Positions 1-15,000 of a stretch of DNA of 64,000 nucleotides are shown here, one piece after another. The notes under the pieces are model-generated. The model was not told where the DNA came from and searched no databases. It saw only the letters and a program-made list of their open reading frames with translations. Position numbers and translations under genes: made by a program. Origin of the DNA: Spirodela intermedia (lineage: Eukaryota; Streptophyta; Magnoliopsida; Alismatales; Araceae); NCBI GenBank assembly GCA_902729315.2, contig LR746270.1, positions 2,474,501 to 2,538,500 of the forward strand. The letters run 5' to 3'. How positions within the stretch are numbered: position 1 is the first letter of the stretch; every line of letters begins with the position of its first letter.

Positions 1-3000
1 AGAAGAATTCTTCCACAAGATTTAGCTCATCTTTTTAAAAATAATTTATTACACAGAAAACACCTTACAGAAGCAAGCTGAAGTTCAACTACAGGATATG
101 AATTAAAATACTTACTGATTGTGCTTTTGTGCTTTGCGTATTTTAAGGAATCCTTATTTGGTTGTTAATTTTATGCCTAAATGATTTTTTAATCATTTAT
201 TTATGCTAAAATAGTTAAAAATGAGGAAATGCAACATTGATTATGTCGATTGAATGCTTCAGGTGCCATTCTGTTTTTCTATAGGTACCAAATTTTCTGT
301 TGCATCTAGATATGGATTCTATCAGCTATTCCACTTGTTTTGGGTTTATGTATTCATCTTCTGGGTGTGCCTCTCAGACATTAACTTTGACCACCACGAG
401 CGATTATGCATAAATTAAACTCTTAAGGTGAACCAGAACCATATGAACTAGATGACCCTTTACTGTGGACCATACCGCTATTTGGTATTGTGTTCGTTAT
501 GGGATATTTTGTTTGTATTTGGGAATGTTCTGCTATTCTTGGTGACCATTATTTTAAAGCTGGCGCTATTTTTGGGAAGTTATTTATAAATTTCAAATAT
601 TCATTAGTCCATTGGAACAATGCTTTATGTAGGACAATAATTTCATAAAAAAGAATTTGTTTAATGCTACTATTACGGCTTGCATCTATAATGACAGGCT
701 AGGTTTAATTTTTGTTTGTGCCAATGAACCTAAAGGGCTGTTGAAGTTGCTCAGCCTGTCTACTGGTGATCTTCACTAACAGTAATTCTGAAGAGTTATT
801 TGTGGGGTTCTGAGTGTTGTTTAGAAATTTTTTGAATTGTGAGACTTACCTCCTATTGTATTAGTGATCTTCACTATTGCATTCTTTCTTTAGTAATTTT
901 TTGAACAACTGTCTGTCTGTGTCAATTTGTGATTGAGACCTGTGAGAAGTTTGGTGTTATGGCTAGTTTATGTTTCTTTTATCCATGTTAATTTTGTGTT
1001 ACATGCATGGGCTGATCAACTTGGCTTTCAGTGCTTCAATGGAGGACGCTGATCGTGCTGTTCAAATCAAAAATGGTTTAGTTATAGGAGGAAGAAAAAT
1101 CAGAGTGAAACCTGCACTGCGCCGTCTTCCTCTTGAGCATCGCCGATCAAAGGCAACTAGTGGTGAGTCTTCTTTCACTCATGCTTTTGCATGCAAGTGT
1201 CAAGCTATTTTTCTCATTTGATGAACGAAAATAGCCACAACTTTTACTGTGCAGCCGATGTTGAAGATGTTTCTAAAGTTGATCAAATTTCTGTTCCCAA
1301 GTCTGAGGAATCATCACGAAAGCAAGAGTCAGGTCATAATGATGTGAACAGTCTTTTACTTGCTGGTTCTTCCTGTTCGGTAATATTATTTAGATTCTTT
1401 TAACTCCTTGTATTACGTGATTTCTGTATTATTAATTCAGAAACCGTTGGCGATCCAAAGAGAATAAAGAGAAAGATGATCCTTAATATCTGTGAAGATG
1501 AGAAGTTGCCTGGCTCTGAAAAACAGAGGTAATGTTGTTGTCCTTTTTGGTTTCACCTCAGTCAATATATAATAATGTACATTTCCCTGGACCAAGTAAA
1601 CTCTGTATGAACTAAGAAACATTATGCAGATTTAAAACGCATTACTGCTTTTGTATGTATCCCATAACTTCCAAAGGTAAATCCTCCTTAAAATGGAAGA
1701 ACTGCTATCAAATATCATTATTCATGCCTTGACTCAAGCCTTTGACTAATTCCCCTTCTGTATTATCACCCTGATTTATCCTTGGATAGCCTTTGAAATG
1801 CTTTTTGGAATTTCTCTGTTGACAATTTAGTAGTAGCTTTCTCTTTAATTGAAAGCAGGCAGCAATTCATATTGATTAACTTTCTAGAGGAAAATGTGAC
1901 GTGCACCTAGAGACTATGTTTTTAGAAGTCCTCTGTGACAAGGTAATGACTACGCTTATTGCATGGCCTCAGATAGTAGTCTGTTCAATCATCCACCATG
2001 CTCTTTTCGCTACCCTTTTTGTTGCTACTTCGGCGGACATCATCGACCATGTGTCTCATGCCACTGGTTTTCATTTTTACCTGCTCCCTTTCTCAAAGTT
2101 AGAAATTTTGGTGGCAATGTACATGCAGTACATGCCCTGTATCGCTCTTGCTTATCAATCACGTGTGAATAGACTTTCGTTTCTAACTTGGAGAAAATTG
2201 GTACCATCACCATAACATTCTCCATATTTAACGTAGTGCAATCCACAAAGTTGGAAGCGTGGAGAAGTAAACCTAATGGTTGGGGGACATCGAGCTCCTC
2301 TGTTCAGAAGAGTTCTATTGATAGGAAAACAACAGATAATCTATCTTGGAGCCTGCAGGCCTTATATGCTGCTTAAAATCCTGAAAAACGATCAAAGTGT
2401 CATCATATTTAACCCCGGGCAGACCCTGATTGGGGCCAATCAGGTCCGGTTGGAGAGTTTAAGCTGAAAATTGATAGAAACTGCTGCTTCTGGACTACTT
2501 TAAATTATATAAAACTGTAAATTTAAACCATCTGGGCCATATTTATCTCAAAAATTATCTGCTGTGCAAATATCTTCCTGCACGTAACTGTTGTACTTTT
2601 TCTCAAAAATATCAAAAATAAAATATCTGCGATCTTTCTACCAGAATTATCTCAAATCATAAGCGTTCATTGTGTATTTAACAGCATAGGGCTTTATGAG
2701 ATTTATTCTTTGATTTTATTTAGGACCCTTCTCTCATTCTGGGGGTTAAATTTTTTTTATCCTGCATTCTTCCAAACCTTCTTTAAAAGACACAATCTTT
2801 ACCTATCATAAATGCATTGTCTAGACCCGAGATTAAATCACTCCCGAGAGAAGCTGCATTCTAATACTTCCGGACATAATAGTTATGGACTGTATGAACC
2901 CCTCATTGCTTTGTTTCGCTGAAAACAATTTTTTCCCTTCACAATCGTTATTTAAGGTTTGCCCATTTAAAAAACTATAATAAATTCACCATATTCCAGT

Positions 3001-6000
3001 TAGAGTTTTTTTTTTTTTTTCTAGTCCTACTCTTTTCTGGGACCTGAACCTGCCTAGTCTATTGAGATACTGAGTTGCACAGTCGTCTGCATCAACAATG
3101 CCTGCAAGTAAGCATCAATGCTCCGTCCATGAAGAACAAGCTAATCTTATAGGAGAAGAAAAACCGTCAGGATTGAGCATCAAATGTTCCTATCCTGATG
3201 CATTAGTTAAATATGGTACTCCTGTCACATGCTAATCGTTTCTCTATGTGAAATATCCTGGTCCTGTAATGCCTATCTGACATTCGAAGTTCTATCCTTT
3301 TGACACCCTTGTGTAATCATAGCATTCAGATGTCCCAAGTGAGTGAATGTCCCAAGAATGGAGATTTATAGCATCTTGTGGTTTTAACAGTTCTTATCAG
3401 CTTCTGTAAACAGGCTTCTGGTCTAGAGCTGACAATTTTTCATGGGGTAGAATGAAGAATACTCCAACCTAACTTATTTGTTTTTCCTCTTATTTGTTGT
3501 ATGGCTGTTATCATTACAACCACACGCATGGTTCTGCTGAAGTTCTTTCATGTTCTTTAGTCTCATCTTCCTCCAGTTCTTTTTTGACCCATCTGTCTAG
3601 CTCTCCATCCTTTTCTTAGCCTTGACCTGGGGACCTGGCCTGCATAATGCTTTATCTTCACTAAATTGAAAAATGATGGGACATAAGTTAGCTAATTACA
3701 AATGCTACCTTGCAATTAACTGATCCCCAGAATTTAAGAGCATGCTATTTCATCTTCAAAAAATTCTCTCAAATTTCTATAGCCAATTTCCGAGCTTAGC
3801 GGAGCCCAAGACATACGATTGGGAATAAAAACCCTCATCACTGAAAATTGTTTGCCATCATTCTCTTTTTCTCCTTCACAATCGTAGTCCTCTTAAAACT
3901 AGCCTTTTGCCTTGTTGTCTCATCAACCAATGCTTGATACTTTAGCAATTTTGGTTTACTGTCGCGGTGACCTGATAAGGGGAAAATATAACGTGGATGA
4001 TGTGTAATCTCCCTACTGTTGGTGAATTGTTTAACTTAATTTATACCAACTTCGAGACATACCAGTCTTAGAATCCAGTACCGCAAGTCGTGTATACAAA
4101 GAGCCAGAAGAGAGGATGATGCCCTTCATAAGTTCAAATGGATAGTTTCCATATCCATTATTGTAGGCATCATAGTGCCCTTCATTACTGCAGGCATCAT
4201 AGTGCCATTAAATCTCTGTTTCTAGGAGACTAAGGTTTTTTGCCTACAATTTACTCCAGCCATAGGCCCCAGAGGAGTTTGTCTCGAGAAGGGAGGTCCG
4301 ATAATCAATGTCCGCCTCTCTTTCAAATGTTCAGTGTGCAGAAAACCCCGAATATACATATTCAATCGTCAGGTTCCCGTGTTATCCTATCAACAGCTCA
4401 TGTGCAGGAGACTTTCTGCCAATGATCTGTTGTAGGCACTGATGCCAAAGGAACGAGTACTCTCCATCTAAGATTTCTGGTTCAGATGCCACCTTCTGAG
4501 CCTTTTGTACCGATGATTTCCTTTTGTACCGATGAACTGTACATGCTCCGTGTCTAAATCAAGATCTGGGCCCTGCAACTTGAAAAGTTAACTTGCGTTG
4601 ACAACTAACAAAAATATATAAAAGAATATATAATCTCATATTTGTTTCAAGAGATATCTCGTATAGTATGGTTTCCTTTGCCTATTTGCTCATGAGAGTG
4701 CAATCCATTTACCGTCTGATTTAAAATTACGAATACGAGTTCTTAGCTTGGTTGAAGTGAGAAGAATGATTCATTATGTTGTCAATTGAAAATGCTAAGT
4801 TGCTCCCAAATATTATGGACATTTTCTGGTAAGTTATTGCAGTGTTAATGAAGGATGCAAGAATGGCTGCAATGCCTCGAGCAATATTCACTGATATCCT
4901 TTCTGTTCTTATCCGCATGTAGGGTTGCTAGGACAGTTATATTTGGTGGCCTGCTCAATTCTGATATGGCAGATGAGTTCTTCCGTCGTGTTAAAGAAAT
5001 TGGCTCAGTTAGATCAATACAGTATCCTCTACCAGAGGAAGATCTTGAACTCCATGGTTTGTGGCTACCCATCATTTTCTCCTTTTCTTATTCACATAAT
5101 CTATTTGGTTTCGATTTACATGTCATTTCTCTCTCTTGGATGGGGATTAGTTTACAGTTATTCTGAGAGTTATGTCCGTTCTTGTACTGAGTTTCATACT
5201 ATGTCAAATATTTTTCAAATTAATTATTGCTTTAATTGGTTTTAAACATACTTCACTCTGACAGTCCAGTGACTTTTCCGATAGTCATACCACAATATAG
5301 AATGGATGTGTACAGTTGTAGAGTTGAAACTTGCATATTTAAGTCCGCTGTATGAATTTGATGAAAAACGTTAATAACGCATACAAATCGTGTTAGTATT
5401 TTATTTACGTTATTTATGAAGTATATCACAATAATACCTTTTCATTTTTATAATACCTTTTCATTTTTATAAAGTATATCTTTTCGTGATCTGGGGTATT
5501 AGGCCCATGCTCCGTGTTTGTGAATCTTGCTAGAAATTAATTAAGGTTCAATAGCTTCCCGTTGATCCAATGTTGTCTCTGTACAATAGCTGTAAATCCA
5601 TGACAGCTGGGTATGTATTCTCTCGTTTTAGTGGTCTAATCCTAGGTGGAAAACGTGCGTTCATTGAGAGTTAAAGAAGTAGAGAAAATTGATCGAAAAT
5701 TGGCAGATCTGCTTACTGGCCAACCAAGCTTATTTTGGCTTTATTCTCTCATCTTTTGGATCTTAATTGAAAGAACGAAAAAAAGAAGAAAAACGTTTTG
5801 GGGCCTTGAGGATATGAGCAATAGATGGATACTTTACAACTTGATAAGTACCCAGTAAAATTCTTTTGAAAACATTTTTGGCGTAATTGGCTTATCCCCT
5901 TGGGTTAGGCTATACATGTGGCCGTTTTAAGTTCAGTTGCCTATGCTGCCAACCTTCCTTTGGGTAAAACATTAAATTGGTGGGTTTGCAGTCCGTTGAA

Positions 6001-9000
6001 AAAACATGAATAGAGTTATCCAGTATGGGTTCAATTAAATTTTAAAAGCTTGTAACAGAGATCATAAGCTTAGAATGGCTTTCCTTTCTATAACCTAGTT
6101 GTTGAGTGCTCCCTGTTCGAAACTATTTACTCTTTTGTGTAAAATATGTAATGTAGGTCTATGATGTGCTTATCCTAGACAATTTTATCTGATGCAATGG
6201 CCTCTTATATTGATGTTATGGGACGAACGTTAGTCTGGAATAACCTTGAACCGTGATGTTTATTTGGATATCCTATTTATTTGGATGCTGGAGACTACTG
6301 TAGTTGAGGCCTGTAGGGATCGCAGGTCGCATTTGTTAATTTTTCTGGTAGAGTACTATTTGTGTGGATGATTTTTATTGCTATATTCATTGATAGCCAT
6401 ATGGCCGATCTTGTTGTCATGAGTTTATGCAAATTTTAAGCTGAGCTACCTTTTTGTCTATATATCACCTAGGCTGCATCATAGTGAGAAATATTTGTTC
6501 TTCTTGCAGGCCTTGCTCGAGATGGATGCAGGCCTGGTGCTTCAGCTGTAGTCTACGAAAATGTTAAATCAGCACAGACTGCTGTTATCAAGTTACATCA
6601 GCAACAGATAAATGGAGGATGTGTTTGGGCGCGGCAATTGGGTGGTGAGGTACATTTTAATTCATTTCATCTAGTTGACAGTTTCTTTGAGCCAGCATAT
6701 TGTTATCCTGTTGGAAAATTTCAGGCAGTGGCAACGCATTATATTTTATTTATTTTATTAATCTTGAATTGTAGCTGTCTAGCTTCAATTGTGCAGTCCC
6801 GGTCATGCATGCAAAGTGTACACTAGTATTTCCCCCCGAGTTTTGGTCGCAGACCAAATTTTCCCATAATTAAACTGGGTTTGTAATCCAAATCATGGTG
6901 CCACTTCGATTTGTAGTACGACCAACTCAAAATCTTCAGGGATACCTATTCGTTCTTGGTTCAAATCATCTGAGACGGTAGAATTGTCCGATTGTCTTCA
7001 ATTTGAGGTGTTATTCATGTCAAATCTGTACATACTAATTAGTTAACCATTTATTTTAGTTTTTTTTTTCTTATTTTATTCTTTGCTTCCATATGACCTT
7101 CTTTCTGTTGACCTTATTTAGGGCTCAAAGACAAGGAAATGGAGAATCATAATGAGAAATCTGCCTTTCGATGTGAGTTTTTCCCTAGGATCCGTTTCAG
7201 TTGGCTTTCACAATCCATTGGATAAAATAGAGCTTTGACTCATAAATTAATGAGGTTTAACTAATCTGAATGAATTCAAAATATAGGTCACAGTTGATGA
7301 GATTAAAAAACTTTTCGCATCGATTGGTTTTGTGTGGGATGTATACATCCCGCATAATTCAGATCAAGGGTACGTGATTTCTGTTTTCTCATGTCTATTT
7401 TTCATATTATGCATCATGAAACGCCACAAGAAGCTGAATTTCTTTTTCAGGTCTTCTAAAGGTTTTGCCTTTGTCTCCTTCCTGCACAAACTTGATGCTG
7501 TGAAGGTATGACTTATTGTGTTCAATCTTTGTCGGGATGTATTCCTTTGGTCCTTTTAATGCGGCAAACTGACATTATCTAAGACGTTCTTTTCAGGCTA
7601 TTGAAAAAGTTAATGGACAAATTATTAGGAAGAGAACTATTGCTGTTGATTGGGCTGTTTCAAAGAAGACATATGTTGATTCTATAAATCTGTTGTCTTC
7701 AAAAGACGGTAATTTGTAGAGTGAGATTTACTTGCAAGAAGTTTTGCAATCTTGAGCGATTAAATTCTTTACGATCCGATTTTAATTTTGATGTCTCTTA
7801 GTTTACTTACTGATTGGAGAAAAATAAGCCATATCCAGGTATTGCTTAGGAGATGGAAATTATGTTTGAAATTTCAGTAAAACTAGTAATTTCATCACAA
7901 GGAAGGGTTTGATGAAATTCATTATTACGAAGGCATTGTATTTTATTTTTAAAAAACATTCTCATATGTTTTTGGAGCTAGAAAAATATGTTAGTAATCT
8001 AGTGCTGCTCTTGGATGATTGATGATCATGGAGTTCCCATTAGATTTAGTTGAGGGTTTGTAGTGTTGTCTTTTGAAAGAAGACAAGTGGAAACAGGTTA
8101 GACAGCCAAAATGAGTATGTTCTGTTAAGTTAAGACCTTAACCAGAACCAAAGATTAGAACACACCTCCTTGTTGATGAGATTAAGGGAAGAATACTAAG
8201 GAAACATTGGGAGAAGAACAGATCTTCATTTGTAACAGTTATCGAAGGATCTGTCTATGCTATAATATTTCGTTGAAAGGAATATGCGGTGGTTTTAGGC
8301 TGTACTTACAGTCACAAGGTCATGATTTTTACTCCTGACAAAACGTTTTTTATCTTATTCTTCTATTTAGTAAAATTTTCACTTTTTTATATTTTTATTT
8401 TTAAATTATCTCTTCTGACTTGTTTTCTCCAGCAGTAGATGAAAAGTTCATGATTTTGACTCGTAACAGTTTTTTTTCTCTTGTTTTTCTTTTTACTGAA
8501 GTTTTCACTTTTAATGCTTTTTTCTTTTAAATTATCTCTTCTGACCTGTTTTTTCTAACAGTAGAAACATTACTTATTATTTTAAACTACGGCTTAGTAT
8601 TTTTACTCATAGGTGACAGTCTTACTTTCCAATTGTCTCAGTATTTTTTTTCCGTGAATTTTCCTTTCCGTTTTTTTCTTGAGCTAAATTCACCCTTGTT
8701 AATGGAGATTCGAGGAAAGCTCTAGTCTACTACATCCCCTCCTTTTCAATGGTGCGGGTGCTGGAGATTGGAGCATCGGATGTTAACATAATCTTTATAA
8801 ATGTTCTCTGACGAGATGAGTTTCCACGGCGTGAAATCATTGTCGTTTTTAATTCGTTGATATTATCTATCCATCAGATATTTTAAAAGATAAAATTAGT
8901 ATACGAAGATTCTCAATCGTACGTCCGTTTTGTGGTGTAGTTTCCAACAAATCTCTTTTGTAAAAGAATACCCTCAAAGATAAGTGATTGATGCCTTTCT

Positions 9001-12000
9001 ACGCACATGGGCTGCACCAAGTGTGAGTGCTATTTATGTTAACCGCTAGGTAAGGACAGTAGAAAGTTTTGCATTCAAAACCCTCCATGCCAGTTCCTTC
9101 TCTTTGAATAGGAATGTCATTTGTCAGACTCAAGACACACATATGGTGAGACAGTTAGATTGAACAACTAGTTAGGGTTCTAGAGAATGATTGCGATCAG
9201 TTTTTTTTTTTTTTTTTGTGCACAACATGATGAGATTGTAAATTCTCATCATTTTCTGAAAAAAAATCGCGGTTGTTTTCTTTTCTATCATTTTTTCCTG
9301 TTTTTAGCTTCTTCTCCTAAAGTGATATTCCCAAAAGATTTTCATTACTGCTGGAGGGAGGTTGATGTGGGAGGGGGTTGTTGTGTGTTTTCTCTTTCCT
9401 GCATTTTTTTTTTACTTGGGGGCGGCTCGGGGAGGGGATACATCTACAGACCAGACTTTGGTAAAGCCCAGGATGAGCCTGAGTTACAAGTTGACTGATA
9501 TGGGCTTATTAGGGAATACTTAAAGGCCCAAGCTGGTTAGACCATCTTGTTACTGCCCATCTATGAATCAAAGCGAAAGGAGCACATGGCTTTCAGTTTG
9601 CTGGAGGCTTTTCAAGAGTAATTCTTTGATTTCATACCGTAAATTAGAGTGCTTAGTTTTAAGAATGCCATTATGGCCCTGTCCAATACACGATTTCCTT
9701 CTCTTTGGTTCCAGCTCTAAGAAAGGCAAAGTGGAAAAAACTCCACGGTCGTTTCAGATCTTGTGAGACTGGGCTTTGTCAGTGTTGAAATATTGAAATC
9801 ATACTCCTACGGGTGAGTGGGGTTTTTATTGAAGAAAGTGTTTTCGTCCCTTGCTTGAATATGCACGAAATATTGCACATGTACTCTCAGATACAACTCT
9901 CTATTCATCACCTCCACAGTTTGCAACAAGTTGATGCATACCAGGCGAAGACCCTATTAAACTCAAAACCGAGCAGTAATATCCTTACCTATGATGGAAA
10001 CTTTCAGCCCATTTTTCGAACTGGTGTATGTGTTAATGAATACTCTCTCGGTTGAACAACTCTGGTGCTAACAAATTGCAGTCTTTTGGCAAAGGCACTG
10101 CATTTTTTTCGATGTTTGGTATTAAATCATCATGGAAATATGTTTAAGTGTGAAAGGCATTAAGGACTAATACTGCATACTATAGAACAGAGGTACAAAA
10201 ACACAATGACTTTACCTTTTTCTTCCTACACCTATCAAATAGTTTCTTCTAGATCTAACGTGCAAGTTTCTGTATTATATCTTAGTGAGATAGGGTTTTG
10301 CTCAATGGCGGGCTGTACACTTTACTGATCTAACTTTTTAGAGGGGATGACTGGCTCAACTAGGTCATTTCTCCAATAAATGAATGATAACAGGAAATAG
10401 TTCTAATTTATGCTAGAATAGTGATTCAGAGCATATAAACTGAATTTTGACATTAATTTTTGTCTGATTTTCATTTTCACTTCAAATCGTGATGTCCATT
10501 TTTTGCAGAGAAATCCAATGATAATCTTGAGACTGGCGGAGATAATCCAGATTCGATTGACGATGTTAGCTATTTGGTTGAAGAATCCCATGATCAAGAG
10601 AATAAAGACGTTGATGAGGTAGAGGGCGAGAATCACTCCCTGGAAATCGACGTAGATATGGAAGTAGATATTGCAAACAAGGTTCTTAATAACTTAATGA
10701 AAGAATCTGTGAAACGTTCATCTCCTGAGGACATTCTGGAGCCATCTGAGACTACTCATGAGGTACGAAATTCAAAGAGCAGAGTGGGCAGGCCATCTAT
10801 TGATCCGATAAATAAACAGAAAGAAGAGCACAAGCCTATACAACTCTCCTCTGAATCAAGAGTGGATAATGACTTGGAAAGAACATTGTTCATAACCAAT
10901 CTTCCTTTCGAAATCAAAGCCGAAGAAGTGAAACAGAGGTTTTTGGTATTTGGTGATGTGCAGTCATTTGTCCCGGTTCTCCATAAAGTCACAAAGTATG
11001 CTCAGAGTCATGAGTCTCACGTTTTTCTCCCTTTTCATTACCAAAATAGCAAGACATGATTATGAATGAGAACTTATCTTTTTATGTACTCTCAATTATT
11101 ATTGTTTACTGTTGAAACAGGAGACCTAGAGGAACTGCATTTTTAAAATTTGCGACAATAGATGCAGCCGATGCTGCTGTTTCTGCTGCCAATGCTGCTT
11201 CATCTCTAGGGATTACCATAACTGGAAGACGGCTTACAGTAATGAGAGCCTTGGACAAAGAATCAGCTCACATAAAGGAATTAGAAAATAAAAAGGCTCA
11301 GGATCATGACCTTCGCAACCTGTATCTCTCCAAGGTCTTTTCCTCTTGTCAGTCCTTCCTCATTGAGTTTAGCTATAAGGTTATTGACCTTCCTTAGACC
11401 AGCTTTTGTTCTCTTTAATAGGAAGGTGAGATCCTTGCTGGAACACCTGCTGCTGAAGGTGTATCAGAATCAGACATGAATAAACGTGCAAAGTGAGTTT
11501 ATAGTCATCATATTACATTCTATTTTCCCAATTTCATGGTGGTCACGGCATTTATTTTGCCGTCATAACTAGTCATGTGTGAACTGACTTTTTGTAGATT
11601 TTGATTCTGTGTTTCTTATAATGCACTTTATAAAACTTGACTTTTTTCAGCAACTTTGTTAGTGTTTCTGTTGCTTGACTTCCGCATCCCTAACTGTATA
11701 CATGGTGCTTCAAAAATGTGTATATTGTATTAACCTCAAAATTATCCTTCAGGCTGTATGTCTGCCCATGGCATATGAATGATTATCATGTGTTCTATTC
11801 TTGTGACAGAACTTTGCATGTATTTCAATAAATCCATAGGTTGAGCATCATTATCATGAGCGGTTGAAATTAAGCATCCAGGTATTGGGTGAGGTTTTCC
11901 TGCTGGCTTCTTGGCCGGGTACCATTCTCAAGTTGACATCTTTCAGTGAAAAGCTATTATGTTCCTGCCATATCCCTGGGTGAACGCATGGAACTTCCAG

Positions 12001-15000
12001 AATGTGTTTTTTGTATTCAAATTTTTTTGTGATAATCCTCGAAGCTATGTTGCCTCCAAGTGCTTATGAATTAGAACCTTATGTTCTATTCTGACCAAAA
12101 CATAACATAGGTTACATCAAAGACCCAGATTGCCCGGTTTTATCATGAGTTGAGTGAATTCAAAGATTTTTCAAGGTTTCTTAGCTGGTCACATGCCTGG
12201 CATCAATCTACCAGTTGCTGATGAGCATGTCGTAAAGAGAAAAACCCTAGGCGGGATTGCAGAGGAGGAAAATAAATTCTCTCACATTAAGTCTGGCTTG
12301 AGTCTGGTTTATATACCAAACCCATAGGTACTACAGTGAACCGTTCTAACATATTGCTAAGAATAAAAGAGTAGGAACAATTTTGTATCAATTCTCTAGT
12401 TATGCTTTAGACTCTATGTATATCAGTTGAAACGTTTGTGAGGAATTTTTGTTCTCTATATAGTGTAATCTATTTTCGTTGCCTCGTTTTTGACAGAGGA
12501 CTTTGCCATGGCTCAGAAAAAAATATCAATGTCACATAATTGACAAAGATTGATGTCTCATTTGTTTGGATTAGTGGGGATGTATGTGAGGAATTCTTGT
12601 TCTCTCTGTAGCCTAACCTAGACTCTTCTATTTTTCTTCGCCGTTGGTAAAATATATGTATATATGTATATATGTATATATGTATATATTTATATATTTA
12701 TATATATATATCATTGTCATAATTGGCAACTGCAATCTGCTCCGAATATCCAATTCATTAAGCATTGCTTTAGAGTCATCAAAACACAGTGCTAATTACG
12801 GAAAGACTGCTTAGTACTCTTTTTTTTTTCCGTTTGGTTCGTTGCTGGTAATCCTTAAAACTGTATTTATTACACGCTTAATATTTAATGGAAAATACTT
12901 TACTTACAAATCATGCTACTTCTTCAGGTTGGTCCAGAAAAAGAAGATGACGCTCGAATCCACAAATTTTCATGTTTCAAAGACTAGACTTATCATTTAT
13001 AATCTTCCAAAGACAATGACGGAAAACAAACTCAAAGCGCTTTGTAGGAATGCTGTTCTTTCTCGAGCTTCCAAACAGAATCCTTCCATTCTGCAGGTTC
13101 GTCAATCAGCACCTTTGGTGAGGAAAAAACTTGTTTTCTGACCATCATTCAGACGATTCTCGAATCGATTTCAGGTAAAACTATTGAAAGATGCGAAGAA
13201 AGGAAAGATTAATGCCAAAAGTCACGCTCGGGGTGTAGCTTTTGTGGAATTCAAAGAGCACGAGCATGCGCTTGTGGCTTTGAGAGTTCTGAATAATAAC
13301 CCTGGTATTGTGGGACTACCTGTCCATTTATTCATCATCTGTGTCCACCATGCTCGGGCTTTGTCTGCAAGTTTCCTCTTACGTGGATTTATTTCGTGGG
13401 TTTTTCTATTTTAAGTGAAACTATGCTGCGAATACCTATTCTAGCTTGCCTTGCTTTCCTACCTTCTATCTTGGAACGGGTTTTTCGATTTTTTTTTCAT
13501 TAATCAAGCAGGTTACATCATATGCTTGACAGCATTCTTCAGGACCAGACTAATATTGCACATGAACAGTATCATAGGATTGATAGCAGCGATCTTAATC
13601 TGTTGAAACGTTGACATTTTTTTAGGATTCCATTAATATTTGGTGAAAGGGTTGGAACGTATTGTATGAATCAGATAAACATTGCACATGAACAGTATCG
13701 TAGGATTGATAGCAGCGATCTTAATCTGTTTAAACGTTGACATTTTTTTAGGATTCCATTAATATTTGGTGAAAGGTTGGACCGTATTGTATGAATCAGA
13801 TAAATATTGCACATGAACAGTATTATAGGATTGATGGCAGCGATCTTAATCTGTTGAAACATTGACATTTCTTTGGGATTCCATTAATATTTGGTCTTAG
13901 GTTGAACCGTATTGTATGAATCAGATTAATATCACACATGAAAAATATCATAAGATTACTAGCAAACGACCTTAGTCTGTTGAAACGTTGACATATTTTT
14001 AGGATTCCATTAATATTTGGTCAAAGGTTGAACCGTATGGTATGAAACTGGAAAGCTATACAGATGTAGAATATCTTTCACAGGTTTTTCCCCTGTGGCA
14101 GCTTAAGTACGGTGGACATGCTTAGTTATGAATATGCTTTCTTATTTTATGGGTATGCTTACTTATTTTAGCTTTTCAATTCTGCCAATTCCATGGATCT
14201 GAAAACGGAAAAAAACCAACAAATATTTTCTCTCCGTTCACTGTATCCAATTTTATGGGTATGCTTTGAAGGAATGGGTATTATTCCATTTATATCTAAA
14301 AATGGTTCGTGGGTTGACCAGTCCACTACAGAATGATATGTGAACATTTCCTTCGTGAGCTCATAATCTGACAAACTGCTCTTAGCATTGACCATTCTCC
14401 ACGGTATCTGTTTTTAGCATAAAAAGTCAACTTATTTCCCTCTGACATAATTCTGAATAATCATGTGAATATATTCTGCTGACATTGCCGGATAATCTAA
14501 TGTTGGATGCATCTCTCACAGCATTCCTCTGTGAAAAGTCAACTTATTCTCATGTTCTGCAGAGACCTTTGGCCCTGACCATCGCCCGATCGTTGAGTTT
14601 GCCCTCGACGACATACGGAAATTGAGGCTGAGGAAGCGGCTCCAAGATATGCGGAGCGAGAAACCCTCCGTGCAGAGAGGCGATGGGGCAGATGTGGGGA
14701 AGGATCCCACCCCTCCCATGGCGGATGCCGATCTCAGAACTGAGGACAGGCGCAGACCCAAGAGAGAAAATAACCAAAAGGGGAAATTCAAAGCAACCAG
14801 AGCTACTGAGTCTTCTGAAGTGGGCGCTGAGGCAGGGTCCTGCCCGGTGGAGAGTAGGAGCAGAAACCAGAAGGGAAGCCTAGCCAGAGGCAGGAAGAAG
14901 AGTTTGAGGTCAAGCACAGAGCCGACAGATAAAAGTCAACGCTTGGTTAGTCATCGGGAGTCGGAAGAACCAAACCCCAGAAGAAAACCCAAGGCAAAGC

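Noticed and set aside
9187-10055. Open frames in the 2.8-kb RBM28 intron
   Set aside because: Short, poly-Phe from T-runs, no similarity to known families, and not needed for the RRM reading frame.
13551-14046. CRISPR-like array
   Set aside because: The monomers are about 125 bp of contiguous repeat without unique spacers, in a plant intron; an ordinary tandem repeat.
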